NCBI GenBank assembly: GCA_049965775.1
Contig: JBMFVX010000074.1
Coordinates: forward strand, 1 to 14,780
DNA from: JABEVB01 sp049965775
Lineage (GTDB): Bacteria > Planctomycetota > Phycisphaerae > WQYP01
Reading direction: 5' to 3'
Length of the DNA: 14,780 nt
Part shown: positions 7,738-14,780 of the stretch, in pieces
Layout of the letters: each line of letters begins with the position of its first letter
Numbering within the stretch: position 1 is the first letter of the stretch
Notes under the pieces: generated by a model
Database searches by the model: none
What the model saw: only the letters and a program-made list of their open reading frames with translations
Told to the model about the DNA's origin: nothing
Made by a program: the position numbers and the translations under genes

Positions 7738-8538
7738 CTAATGCCCCGTCGGAATAGCTCCATCCAACCCCCAGTGCACACTCGCCTTCGACGGCAAGGT
7801 CACATCAATCGCCTTAAAATGCCCATCACGCGATACCTTAATGCCGCCAATCGCCGGCAAGTACTGCCATGGGTTGGGTATCTCATTACCCGGCCCGCGC
7901 CATCGTGTAAGTACAATGCCCATGTTGTCTATTTTTTGCCACCCTCCATAAAAGCGCTGAAAATACCACACCGCCACCCTGAATATTATCTCACCGCTCT
8001 TCGATGAGTAAAAGTTCGTCGTTCTAAGCTGCATAATCACCACCGTAGCATGCCGATGATCTGCAGCAACCCATAATGGCCTATTGTAATTGGTGAAGCG
8101 CCGCACCTTTTCAATAAATGTATCCAACCAGGCCCGGTCAGCCTTTGTCCAATGTCCGTAGGGTGTAAACAGGCGGTAATAGGCCATGTTGACACCTTCC
8201 CATCGCGCCTGTTTGTTCCAAACAATTAAATCGTAATGATGCCCGGCAGGCACATCAGCAATGGTAAAACGCCCGGTTACGGCATCCCAAGTTCCGGGAA
8301 ACACCCACGGCCCCGCCTTGCCCCGGCTCACCGCCTGCACATCAGCCCGTACACGATTTACCGCTTCAATTTTACTGATCGGGCTTGGCGAATGTATCAC
8401 GCCCGTTAGTGTCACCGTCTCCGCGGGCCGTGGCGCCGGAGGAGCCGCGGCAGCCGATGCTAATACCGGCCGACCAAGCGCAAAGAACGCCGGCAGCAGC
8501 CAAACCCATCCGGCTATCTTAGCGCTAAAACGCCGCAT
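7738..8538 (-). CDS. Secreted protein of unknown function
   Basis: I do not recognise this 266-residue protein. Residues 1 to about 28-32 are a Sec signal peptide (MRRFSAKIAG, then a hydrophobic core, then an ALA-rich cleavage zone) followed by a Pro/Ala linker. Residues 40-110 look like a small beta-sandwich of the carboxypeptidase-regulatory/transthyretin kind: VTLTGVIHS at the start and GTWDAVTGRFTIADVPAGHH, the usual 'F.i..vPaG.Y.l..w' ending. The C-terminal half is rich in Trp, Tyr and Arg with no motif I know. The ATG was chosen because GGGAG lies eight bases upstream; a TTG and a GTG slightly earlier are weaker. It starts 21 bases after the accC stop and is probably the last gene of the acc operon, although its role need not be linked to carboxylase. 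Confidence 0.72.
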   Translation of the reverse strand: MRRFSAKIAGWVWLLPAFFALGRPVLASAAAAPPAPRPAETVTLTGVIHSPSPISKIEAVNRVRADVQAVSRGKAGPWVFPGTWDAVTGRFTIADVPAGHHYDLIVWNKQARWEGVNMAYYRLFTPYGHWTKADRAWLDTFIEKVRRFTNYNRPLWVAADHRHATVVIMQLRTTNFYSSKSGEIIFRVAVWYFQRFYGGWQKIDNMGIVLTRWRGPGNEIPNPWQYLPAIGGIKVSRDGHFKAIDVTLPSKASVHWGLDGAIPTGH

Positions 8539-8559
8539 CCGCCGCACTCCCAAATATTA

Positions 8560-9906
8560 TCAGCCCATTTTGCGTGTGCGCTCAACCCATCCGGTATCAA
8601 TGTTAGCCTGCTGAAAGTCTTGCGTCGCCATAATATGCCGATGCAGCCCAATGGTGGTTTTCACCGGCCCAACCCGAAACTCTTCTAAAGCGCGGCGCAT
8701 GGTCGCAATCGCCTGCGCCCGCGTCGGGCGATGTACAATGAGCTTGCCGATCATGCTGTCGTAATTCGGGCCTACCCGGTAACCCTGGTACGCATGAGAG
8801 TCAAGCCGCACACCAGGCCCGCCCGGCGCGGCAAACTCCTCCAGTGTGCCCGGGCAAGGCGCAAAATTTCTATCGGGATCTTCCGCATTAATGCGGCACT
8901 CGATCGCACAGCCGTTCAAACGAACGTCCTTTTGCTCCAGCGTTAACTTTTCGCCCGATGCAATACGCAACTGCCATTGAATCAAATCCTGCCCGGTTAC
9001 CATCTCCGTAACGGGGTGTTCCACCTGTATACGGGTGTTGACTTCCAAAAAGTAAAACTTGCGGTTTTTGTCCATAATAAACTCGACCGTCGCCGCGGAA
9101 TAATAATTGGCCGCCTTCGCCAGCCGCACCGCTGAGGCGCAAAGTTCCTCCCGCGTTTTCTGGTCTATCACCGGGCACGGCGATTCTTCCACCAACTTCT
9201 GATGCCGCCGTTGCAGGCTGCAGTCGCGCTCAAACAAATGAATCACATGCCCATGCTTGTCGCCAAGTATTTGCACTTCAACATGGCGCGGCTCCTCATG
9301 ATATTTTTCGATAAATACCGTTGAATCCTTAAACGCGGCCTCGGCCTCCGCCTGCGCTGCCTTAAGTGAGCTTTTGAGCGTAATATCGTTATGCGCTACC
9401 CGCATACCGCGGCCGCCGCCGCCAGCCGACGCTTTAATAATGACCGGGTATCCAATCTTCTGCGCCACTTCCACAGCCTGCTTTTCCGACTTCACCGGCC
9501 CATCGCTCCCCGGCGTCAGCGGCACATTGCATTCCTTCGCGAGAGCCTTAGACGCCAGCTTCGAGCCAAGCTGCTTCATAGACTCGGCCGAAGGCCCAAT
9601 GAACTCAATCTTGCAGCTGCGGCACACCTCGGCAAAGTGCGCATTTTCCGATAAAAACCCAAACCCCGGATGAATCGCCTGTACATCCGCAACTTCTGCC
9701 GCAGAAATAATGCGAGGTATGTTCAAGTAACTCTCAGCCGCCGGCCCCGGACCAATGCAAATGGCCATATCCGCAAGCTTCAGATACGCCGCGCCACGGT
9801 CCGCCTCGCTGTAAACCGCAACGGACTCTACACCCAGTTCTTTGCACGCCCGTATGATGCGCAAAGCAATTTCACCACGATTGGCTATCAGTATGCGTGA
9901 AAACAT
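8560..9906 (-). CDS. accC: Acetyl-CoA carboxylase, biotin carboxylase subunit
   Basis: AccC carboxylates the biotin carried on AccB with ATP and bicarbonate, the first half-reaction of malonyl-CoA synthesis for fatty acids. At 448 residues it matches the stand-alone bacterial subunit. The N-terminal domain opens with the standard ILIANRGEIALRIIRACKELG; HPGFGFLSEN is at 79-88; the ATP-grasp glycine loop AGGGGRGMR is at 161-169; the HQKLVEE stretch contains Lys237; and EVNTRIQVEHPVTE (288-301) carries the catalytic Arg and Glu. All active-site elements look intact. GAGGAA ends a few bases before the ATG. It follows accB on the same strand after 83 bases and precedes the secreted unknown by 21 bases. 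The carboxyltransferase genes accA and accD are not in the window. Confidence 0.97.
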   Translation of the reverse strand: MFSRILIANRGEIALRIIRACKELGVESVAVYSEADRGAAYLKLADMAICIGPGPAAESYLNIPRIISAAEVADVQAIHPGFGFLSENAHFAEVCRSCKIEFIGPSAESMKQLGSKLASKALAKECNVPLTPGSDGPVKSEKQAVEVAQKIGYPVIIKASAGGGGRGMRVAHNDITLKSSLKAAQAEAEAAFKDSTVFIEKYHEEPRHVEVQILGDKHGHVIHLFERDCSLQRRHQKLVEESPCPVIDQKTREELCASAVRLAKAANYYSAATVEFIMDKNRKFYFLEVNTRIQVEHPVTEMVTGQDLIQWQLRIASGEKLTLEQKDVRLNGCAIECRINAEDPDRNFAPCPGTLEEFAAPGGPGVRLDSHAYQGYRVGPNYDSMIGKLIVHRPTRAQAIATMRRALEEFRVGPVKTTIGLHRHIMATQDFQQANIDTGWVERTRKMG

Positions 9907-9989
9907 CAGTTCCTCTACCAGAGTTAGCGTTGCTTAAGACCGTCACCTTGCCCCAATGCCGTTGCCTGGCGCCTCCCATCAGCAAAAAC

Positions 9990-10478
9990 TCATGGCTTAA
10001 GCAAAAACAGCGGTTGGTTGTACTCCACGGCCTGCCCGTTTTGAACCAGCATTTTCACCACCGTGCCCGAAGCCTCGGCATGTATCTCGTTGAACACCTT
10101 CATCGCTTCAATAATGCAAACCACCGTCTTTTCCTGCACCCTCGAACCAACCTTTACGTACGGTTCGCTTTCCGGATTAGCCGCCGTGTAAAAAGTCCCG
10201 ATCATGGGCGATTTTATGGGTATCAGCCCCGCTTCTTCATCCACAGCTGCACCAGCCGTCGAAGCAGCCGCCGCACTTACCGCCGCAACCGGCGCCGCAT
10301 GCACCGGCGCAGCCTGAAGCATCGCCGGAGCTGCCGCCACCACCTGCTGCGGCAGGTCGCGCTTCAACCGAATGCTCGCTTTATCCTCAACAAGCTCAAT
10401 CTCCGTCAGGCCATGGTCGGCCATCAACTTTACGAGATCTTTCACACGCTTGTTGTCGGTAAACATTTCTTTTGCCAT
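9990..10478 (-). CDS. accB: Acetyl-CoA carboxylase biotin carboxyl carrier protein
   Basis: AccB carries the biotin that shuttles CO2 from AccC to the carboxyltransferase. The 162-residue protein has a short charged N-terminal part (VKDLVKLMADHGLTEIELVED), an Ala/Pro-rich flexible linker (about 48-82), and a C-terminal biotinyl domain starting IPIKSPMIGTFY. The biotin attachment motif EAMKVFNEI puts the modified lysine at Lys127. The ATG at 10478 was selected because AGGAG lies ten bases upstream; an in-frame ATG nine codons earlier has no comparable site. The gene sits 52 bases after the M24 peptidase and 83 bases before accC, as part of one operon. Confidence 0.95.
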   Translation of the reverse strand: MAKEMFTDNKRVKDLVKLMADHGLTEIELVEDKASIRLKRDLPQQVVAAAPAMLQAAPVHAAPVAAVSAAAASTAGAAVDEEAGLIPIKSPMIGTFYTAANPESEPYVKVGSRVQEKTVVCIIEAMKVFNEIHAEASGTVVKMLVQNGQAVEYNQPLFLLKP

Positions 10479-10530
10479 ACCGCTGAATCTCCTGTTGTCA
10501 TTCACCGCGAGGCTTACGCGCCCCTTGCCG

Positions 10531-11646
10531 TTAAATCTTGGCCGACTCTATGTCCTTTGGCAACTCGCCGAGCACCCGGTGCCCCGTCGGCGTCACCAAA
10601 ACGTCATCCTCCAAGCGAACACCGCCTATGCCTGGCAGATAAATGCCCGGTTCAATCGTAATAATCATCCCCGGCTCTAACACATTCTTGGCATGCCATG
10701 AAATAGGCACCTGTTCATGAATATCACGTCCAAGGCCGTGCCCCAGCCCATGCCTAAAACAATTGCCATATCCCGCTTTTTTAATGATGTCTCGGGCAAT
10801 TTTATCTACCTGTCGGCCCGTGCAGCCAGGCTTGATGGCTTCAATCGCGGCGAGCTGTGCCTGCTTCACAATGCCATAAATTTCTCGAATTTTCCGCGGC
10901 GGTTCTGCCATAAAAATCATCCGGGTATGGTCCGAACAATACCCAGCAAACCGGGCGCCCCAATCCACAAGGACAAACGAGTCCTTCTCCAGTCGCACCT
11001 CGCCCGGACGGTAATGCGGAAGGCTCGCATTGGCGTTGATCCCTACAATAGCGTCAAAGCTGGAGCCTTGCGCCCCCCGCTTACGCATCTCATACGTAAG
11101 CGCCGCAGCAATTTCATTTTCCGTCATACCCACGCGAAGCGACGCCTTGACCGCCAAAAAAGCTTCCTCAGCAATCACAGATGCTCGCTCTATTAAACTC
11201 ACTTCCCGGTCATCTTTCACCACACGAAGCGCAAGCACCATCTCTAAAACAGGCACCAGCTTAATCCGGCCCACCTTCTTCAACTCTTTCTGCAAAATCT
11301 CCAATTGCCGCAGAGTAAAAATGTCCTGCTGTATTCCTAGTTTCTCAATCTTTTCGCGCTTGGCTATGCGCGCAACCTCCAACGCCAGGCCCTGCCGCCG
11401 CACAACAGTCCGCACCCATCGGCACTCCCTCTGAACTTGCTCCTCATAGCGGCTATCCGTGATCAGCCAAATGTTTTTTGGCGTTACCACCGCCCAAGAA
11501 TCATCCCCCTCAAAACCAGTGAGATAGCTCACGTCGGGAAAATTGGTTACCAGCAGCGACGATACCTTGGCTTTGGCCATGGCCGTTCGCAACTTTTCAA
11601 TTCGGGCGAGCAGATATTCTGGTGTATTCCTTTGCATTTTACTCAT
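10531..11646 (-). CDS. M24 family Xaa-Pro aminopeptidase-type metallopeptidase
   Basis: A 371-residue cytoplasmic peptidase expected to remove N-terminal residues before proline. The N-terminal creatinase-like domain (about 10-140, TNFPDVSYLTGFEGDD) precedes the pita-bread domain. All five metal ligands are visible: Asp228 and Asp239 (VDWG...YCSDHTR), His303 (HGLGHGLGRDIHE), Glu332 (ITIEPGIY) and Glu346 (GVRLEDD). The reading frame extends 50 codons further upstream, but that part overlaps the predicted promoter and has no ribosome site. The double ATGATG at 11649/11646 follows AAGGAAC; the second ATG has the better seven-base spacing. It is the first gene of the operon with accB and accC. 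In Bacillus the equivalent run is yqhT-efp-accB-accC; here efp is missing between the peptidase and accB. Confidence 0.92.
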   Translation of the reverse strand: MSKMQRNTPEYLLARIEKLRTAMAKAKVSSLLVTNFPDVSYLTGFEGDDSWAVVTPKNIWLITDSRYEEQVQRECRWVRTVVRRQGLALEVARIAKREKIEKLGIQQDIFTLRQLEILQKELKKVGRIKLVPVLEMVLALRVVKDDREVSLIERASVIAEEAFLAVKASLRVGMTENEIAAALTYEMRKRGAQGSSFDAIVGINANASLPHYRPGEVRLEKDSFVLVDWGARFAGYCSDHTRMIFMAEPPRKIREIYGIVKQAQLAAIEAIKPGCTGRQVDKIARDIIKKAGYGNCFRHGLGHGLGRDIHEQVPISWHAKNVLEPGMIITIEPGIYLPGIGGVRLEDDVLVTPTGHRVLGELPKDIESAKI

Positions 11647-11677
11647 CATAAGTTCCTTAAAAAAAACTGCCGCAGTC

Positions 11678-11705
11678 AGTATACCCGCCCTGTCGCCGGC
11701 GCAAA
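11678..11705 (-). promoter_or_regulatory. Promoter of the peptidase-accB-accC operon
   Basis: The minus-strand -10 box TATACT (11678-11683, 5 of 6) lies about 30 bases before the ATGATG, leaving a leader of about 22-25 bases that contains AAGGAA. The -35 is weak (TTTGCG at 11700-11705 with a 16-base spacer). Confidence 0.4.
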
Positions 11706-11818
11706 GCCTGTAAAAGCCTCGCCCCGCCGCCCAGCGCCAGCCGCATACTCCCAGCACCGTCATACCGGCCTGGTTTACAGCCGCAAACAGCCACGCCAAG
11801 CTCGGCTAGTCTGAACAG

Positions 11819-11847
11819 TTGGCCGTCGGCCACTCGGCGCTTATACT
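11819..11847 (+). promoter_or_regulatory. Promoter of the bamD-like/lptE-like pair
   Basis: TTGGCC (11819-11824) is exactly 17 bases from TATACT (11842-11847, 5 of 6). The expected start of transcription, six to eight bases after the -10, falls on or next to the GTG-ATG at 11854-11859, so the message is probably leaderless. Confidence 0.6.
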
Positions 11848-11856
11848 GCCTGCGTG

Positions 11857-12876
11857 ATGAAAGAACGCTTCCATAAATCCGCTGTCGCGCTTGCCTGCTG
11901 CACCGCTTTGCTTGCCTCATTAATCGCAGCAATTTTAACGGCACCGCCAGCACAGGCTGCCGCCGTAACTGCAACCACCGGGCCGCGCCCCAACTGGGTG
12001 CTCAAAAATGGCGTTTGGGTTCCGGTTGTGCCAGCCAACCCCAACACCCCTCAGGGTCAGGTTGCCTCCATGATTCAACTGCTTAAAGCCGGTCATCCCG
12101 GCAAGGTTGAAGACCGTGCATCAAAATGGCTAAAAAAAAATCGCACCAATCCTCTTGTGCCCCAGGTGCTGCTGCTAAAAGGCGACGCTCGCGTCGCCCA
12201 AGGTAACTTGTACTCCGCACTTTTTCCCTATGAAGACCTCTTGGATAATTTTCCCAACAGCCCGCTTTACAACGTAGCACTCAAGCGCGAGTACGATATC
12301 GCCGAGGCATTCCTGCATGGCTACAAGCGGCGGTTTTTGCACATGCGCATTTTGCCCGTAACCGGCGATGCCATCAAACTGCTCGATCGCGTGCAAAACC
12401 GCCAGCGCGGTTCGCCGCTTGCCGAATTGGCCGGTATTCGCATCGCCAATTACTACTATCTTGACCACGATTACGGCGAAGCGCTTTCCCGCTATCAAGA
12501 TTTCCTGCGCCGCTATCCCTACAGCCAGTTTGCTCCGCTGGCCACTATCCGTCTTGCCGAAACGTCGCTCGCCATGTTCAAGGGGGCCAAGTTCGACCTT
12601 ACCCCCCTGCGCGATGCCGAGGCTCGTTTGGAATCTTTAACCGAAACCTACCCCAAGCTCGGCAAAGAGCTTCAAGTCAAGGCTCTCGAAGAACGCATTT
12701 ATCAGGTCGAAGGCAAACAGGAACTCGAAATTGCGCGCACATATTGGCGATTAAGCAAACCCAAAGCCGCGGCTTTCTACTACCAACGTGTCATCAATAA
12801 CTGGCCTGATACTCAATGGGCAAATAAGGCGCGTAAAGAGCTTGCCAGTCGCATTCCGCAGGAGGCCGGCAAATGA
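11857..12876 (+). CDS. Exported TPR protein, BamD (YfiO)-like
   Basis: A 339-residue exported protein. Residues 1 to about 35 form a Sec signal peptide with an AQA|AA cleavage site; no good lipobox is seen, unlike classical BamD, which is lipid-anchored. The mature part is built from TPR-like helical pairs, for example a run with LLKGDARVAQGNLYSALFPY near residue 110, IANYYYLDHDYGEALSRYQ near 197 and TYWRLSKPKAAAFYYQRV near 296, followed by the 'NNWPDTQWANKARKEL' type ending common to YfiO-family proteins. Its stop overlaps the next start (ATGA), and the partner is LptE-like, so a role in outer-membrane assembly is likely. There is no Shine-Dalgarno site before the GTG (11854) or ATG (11857); either could be the start. 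A run of nine A residues lies at 12132-12140. Could instead be another TPR envelope protein. Confidence 0.75.
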   Translation: MKERFHKSAVALACCTALLASLIAAILTAPPAQAAAVTATTGPRPNWVLKNGVWVPVVPANPNTPQGQVASMIQLLKAGHPGKVEDRASKWLKKNRTNPLVPQVLLLKGDARVAQGNLYSALFPYEDLLDNFPNSPLYNVALKREYDIAEAFLHGYKRRFLHMRILPVTGDAIKLLDRVQNRQRGSPLAELAGIRIANYYYLDHDYGEALSRYQDFLRRYPYSQFAPLATIRLAETSLAMFKGAKFDLTPLRDAEARLESLTETYPKLGKELQVKALEERIYQVEGKQELEIARTYWRLSKPKAAAFYYQRVINNWPDTQWANKARKELASRIPQEAGK

Positions 12877-13409
12877 CGATTCGCTTGGCAACAACCTATT
12901 GGCAAAGCAGGGCGAAACTCTCGCTGCCGCTGCTGCTACTAACCCTGCTGCTCACAAACTTGGCCGGCTGCGGCTACAGCGGCAAATCGCTCTACCCAAC
13001 CAGCATTCGCACCGTCGCCGTCCCGATCTTCGCCAATCGCACGTTCCGGCGGCAATGGGAGTTTCGCCTGACCGAAGCCATTGATAAAAACATCGAGGCC
13101 CGCACACCCTTCAGGCTAGCGCCTGAAGGCAAGGCCGATTCCGTCCTTACCGGCACCATCCACGACATTACCGAATCGGTTCTTACCAATCGTTTCCAAA
13201 ATAACCTTCCGCAAGAAACCCAAATCACTGTCGTCGTTGACTTCACATGGCGCGATGTCCGCACGGGCCGCATCTTGGTTCAACGCAAAAACTTCGCCCG
13301 AGATAGCACCCTTATCCCACAAATCGGCGAGCGCCTGCCCGACGCCGAGCAACAAGCCATCGAACGCCTTGCTCGGGCCATTGTCGAACAAATGCAAACA
13401 GGCTTTTAA
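12873..13409 (+). CDS. lptE: LptE-like LPS-assembly lipoprotein
   Basis: A 178-residue lipoprotein. The signal peptide ends in the lipobox LAGC with Cys33 as the lipidation site, following a long Leu-rich core. The mature domain begins GYSGKSLYP and continues with IRTVAVPIFANRTFRRQWEF, a region typical of LptE proteins of planctomycetes and relatives, then alternating beta strands and an amphipathic C-terminal helix (EQQAIERLARAIVEQMQ). LptE plugs the LptD barrel that exports LPS to the outer leaflet. The symbol is by family resemblance; sequence identity to E. coli LptE is expected to be low. The start is fixed by the 4-base ATGA overlap with the BamD-like gene, which suggests translational coupling. 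No clear terminator follows. Confidence 0.78.
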   Translation: MTIRLATTYWQSRAKLSLPLLLLTLLLTNLAGCGYSGKSLYPTSIRTVAVPIFANRTFRRQWEFRLTEAIDKNIEARTPFRLAPEGKADSVLTGTIHDITESVLTNRFQNNLPQETQITVVVDFTWRDVRTGRILVQRKNFARDSTLIPQIGERLPDAEQQAIERLARAIVEQMQTGF

Positions 13410-13482
13410 ACCCAAGTCCGATTCGATGCTAATAGCCTCTAAATAATTTCTAAAGGTAAAAAATATTCTTAAATATGAATAC

Positions 13483-13521
13483 TAAATACCATATTAAGAC
13501 AATATTAACATAGCGCTAATC
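13483..13521 (+). promoter_or_regulatory. Pho-box-like 11-base-phased repeats before pstB
   Basis: In a strongly AT-rich patch (about 13435-13515), the hexamers TAAATA (13483), TTAAGA (13494), TTAACA (13505) and CTAATC (13516) start exactly 11 bases apart. PhoB/PhoP-type response regulators bind direct repeats of this spacing (TTAACA-like in Bacillus). The downstream gene encodes a phosphate importer ATPase, which fits. GCTAAT near 13515-13520 could serve as the -10. No functional evidence in the sequence beyond this. Confidence 0.4.
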
Positions 13522-13677
13522 CCATCACTTGCCCCTGCTTTTAGCTTGCCAATCAAGGTCTTAAACCGCTACCCTTAAGTGTGTACGAAAGAGCGCCCTC
13601 TCATTCGGGTGACTGCAGATGTTTTGTTTTGTTCTTCTGCTGCCGCTCGATGGCGTTAACGTTCGGAGGATTGACGT

Positions 13678-14520
13678 ATGGCTTCCACCATCGCTGAAAT
13701 TCCATCGGCTTCCATTGCCACCGGGCCTCGCCCAAGTATTCCACCCGAATCCAAGGCGCAGTCTGCACTTGCAGCTGTTGAAGTGCGAAACCTCAACGTC
13801 TTCTACGGCTCTCATCATGCCGTGCACGATATTTCCATGGACATCCCAGCCAAAAAAGTAACCGCGTTTATCGGCCCATCTGGCTGCGGCAAATCCACCA
13901 TTCTGCGCTGCTTCAATCGCCTTAACGACCTCGTGCCCAATTGCCGTATTGAAGGTTCCGTGAAAATTCATGGCGAACCCATTTACGGTTCGCGGCTCGA
14001 CGTTATCAGCCTCCGCAAACGCACAGGCATGGTCTTCCAAAAGGCCAACCCTTTTCCTAAAAGCATTTATGAAAACGTCGTCTACTCTCTGCGCATCGAA
14101 GGTGTCAACCGCCGATCATCACTCGATCAGGTTGTTGAAGAGTCCCTCATCTCCGCCGGCCTCTGGGATGAAGTCAAAGATCGCCTGCACGCCTCCGCTC
14201 TCGCCCTTTCAGGCGGGCAGCAGCAGCGGCTCTGCATCGCCCGCGCCATTGCCGGAAAGCCCGAGGTACTCCTCATGGATGAACCTTGCTCCGCCCTGGA
14301 CCCCATCGGTACCAACAAAATCGAACAGCTTATGGACGGCCTAAGCCACAAGGTTTCTATTGTCATTGTCACGCACAACATGCACCAGGCCGCACGCGTC
14401 GCCGACATGACCGCATTTTTCTACATGGGCCGTCTTATCGAATACGGCGATACCGACCGCATCTTCCAAAATCCAGAAAACAAACAAACTGAAGATTATG
14501 TAACCGGAAGATTCGGCTAA
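13678..14520 (+). CDS. pstB: Phosphate ABC transporter ATP-binding protein
   Basis: PstB is the ATPase of the high-affinity phosphate importer PstSCAB at the inner face of the membrane. The 280-residue protein shows Walker A GPSGCGKST (66-74), the Q-loop Gln121 in MVFQKANPFPKSIYENV, the signature LSGGQQQR (178-185), Walker B VLLMDEP (197-203) and His233 in VTHNMHQAARVAD. The PstB-type 'PNPFPKSI' and C-terminal TEDYVTGRFG strongly point to this subfamily. An extra N-terminal Ser/Pro-rich tail of about 30 residues makes it longer than E. coli PstB (257). GGAGG eight bases upstream supports the start. No pstS, pstC, pstA or phoU is adjacent: it is alone between lptE and a tRNA. Confidence 0.96.
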   Translation: MASTIAEIPSASIATGPRPSIPPESKAQSALAAVEVRNLNVFYGSHHAVHDISMDIPAKKVTAFIGPSGCGKSTILRCFNRLNDLVPNCRIEGSVKIHGEPIYGSRLDVISLRKRTGMVFQKANPFPKSIYENVVYSLRIEGVNRRSSLDQVVEESLISAGLWDEVKDRLHASALALSGGQQQRLCIARAIAGKPEVLLMDEPCSALDPIGTNKIEQLMDGLSHKVSIVIVTHNMHQAARVADMTAFFYMGRLIEYGDTDRIFQNPENKQTEDYVTGRFG

Positions 14521-14522
14521 AC

Positions 14523-14547
14523 CAACCTCAACGCGTCGGTTTTTGAA
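14523..14547 (+). terminator. Weak terminator candidate after pstB
   Basis: AACC, a 10-base loop and GGTTTTT follow the pstB stop by a few bases. The stem is only four pairs, so this is a low-confidence call; a related structure reads in the other direction behind the tRNA. Confidence 0.22.
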
Positions 14548-14575
14548 TGGTAAATGCTCGATTGTTGCATTGAAA

Positions 14576-14646
<71 letters not shown>

Positions 14647-14658
14647 AGCGTTGTCAAA

Positions 14659-14687
14659 AGCATAATCAGTGCATCTGTGAATCACAA
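14659..14687 (-). promoter_or_regulatory. Proximal promoter of tRNA-Gly
   Basis: TTGTGA (14682-14687, 4 of 6) and TATGCT (14659-14664, 4 of 6) are 17 bases apart on the minus strand. The -10 lies 12 bases before the first base of the tRNA. Confidence 0.45.
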
Positions 14688-14704
14688 GCGAGACAAATCT
14701 GTTA

Positions 14705-14732
14705 ATTATACCTCCCACGGCCAAAATTTGAA
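14705..14732 (-). promoter_or_regulatory. Distal promoter toward tRNA-Gly
   Basis: A perfect TATAAT (14705-14710) with TTCAAA (14727-14732, 4 of 6) 16 bases away. The spacer begins with TTTTGGCC, as in the beta-propeller gene promoter. It could be a second tRNA promoter. Confidence 0.45.
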
Positions 14733-14780
14733 GGCTTTATTGCAGTGTGATGGTGAGATACTCCGATGATAGGTAATACC

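Noticed and set aside
11650..11799. 50-codon N-terminal extension of the M24 peptidase
   Set aside because: It would cover the predicted promoter and lacks a ribosome site; family members start near the ATGATG.
13561..13615. Small inverted repeats (CTTAA/TTAAG, AGAG/CTCT) in the pstB leader considered as a riboswitch
   Set aside because: Stems of only four to five pairs and no known aptamer core; I see no riboswitch class.
13619..13861. Possible upstream reading frame beginning MFCFVLLLPLD before pstB
   Set aside because: No ribosome site, runs out of frame through pstB, and a good GGAGG site supports the pstB start.

Overview
The window looks like a piece of a bacterial chromosome from an outer-membrane-bearing, medium-GC organism. 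The BamD-like/LptE-like pair, the many secreted or beta-propeller proteins and the style of the LptE-like sequence point to Planctomycetota (Phycisphaerae-like). This is inference from protein style only; no marker gene here proves the lineage.

Layout, left to right. Positions 1-349 hold the 5' part of an IS701-type transposase gene, cut by the window edge. Then, all on the minus strand, come purH (purine synthesis), a secreted PQQ-type beta-propeller protein, a large one-chain indolepyruvate ferredoxin oxidoreductase, a secreted protein of unknown function, and the run accC, accB and an M24 Xaa-Pro-type peptidase. The peptidase, accB, accC and the secreted protein read as one operon starting near 11.68 kb (peptidase first). 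A divergent control region at about 11.65-11.86 kb separates it from a plus-strand pair with a 4-base overlap: a BamD-like TPR protein and an LptE-like lipoprotein, both outer-membrane biogenesis factors. An AT-rich gap follows, then a lone pstB (phosphate importer ATPase) and a minus-strand tRNA-Gly(CCC) with its own promoter(s).

As a whole this is mostly housekeeping: purine synthesis, fatty-acid precursor synthesis (biotin carboxylase plus biotin carrier), envelope assembly, phosphate uptake and aromatic 2-keto-acid oxidation. I see no CRISPR array, toxin-antitoxin pair, defence island or phage module. The points of interest are mainly regulatory: a promoter pattern in which TTTTGGCC directly follows the -35 box, two promoters with a TTGGCC -35 box, a likely leaderless start for the BamD-like gene, 11-base-phased Pho-box-like repeats before the orphan pstB, and a nested CCCATG/CATGGG/CCCATG structure beside the transposase.
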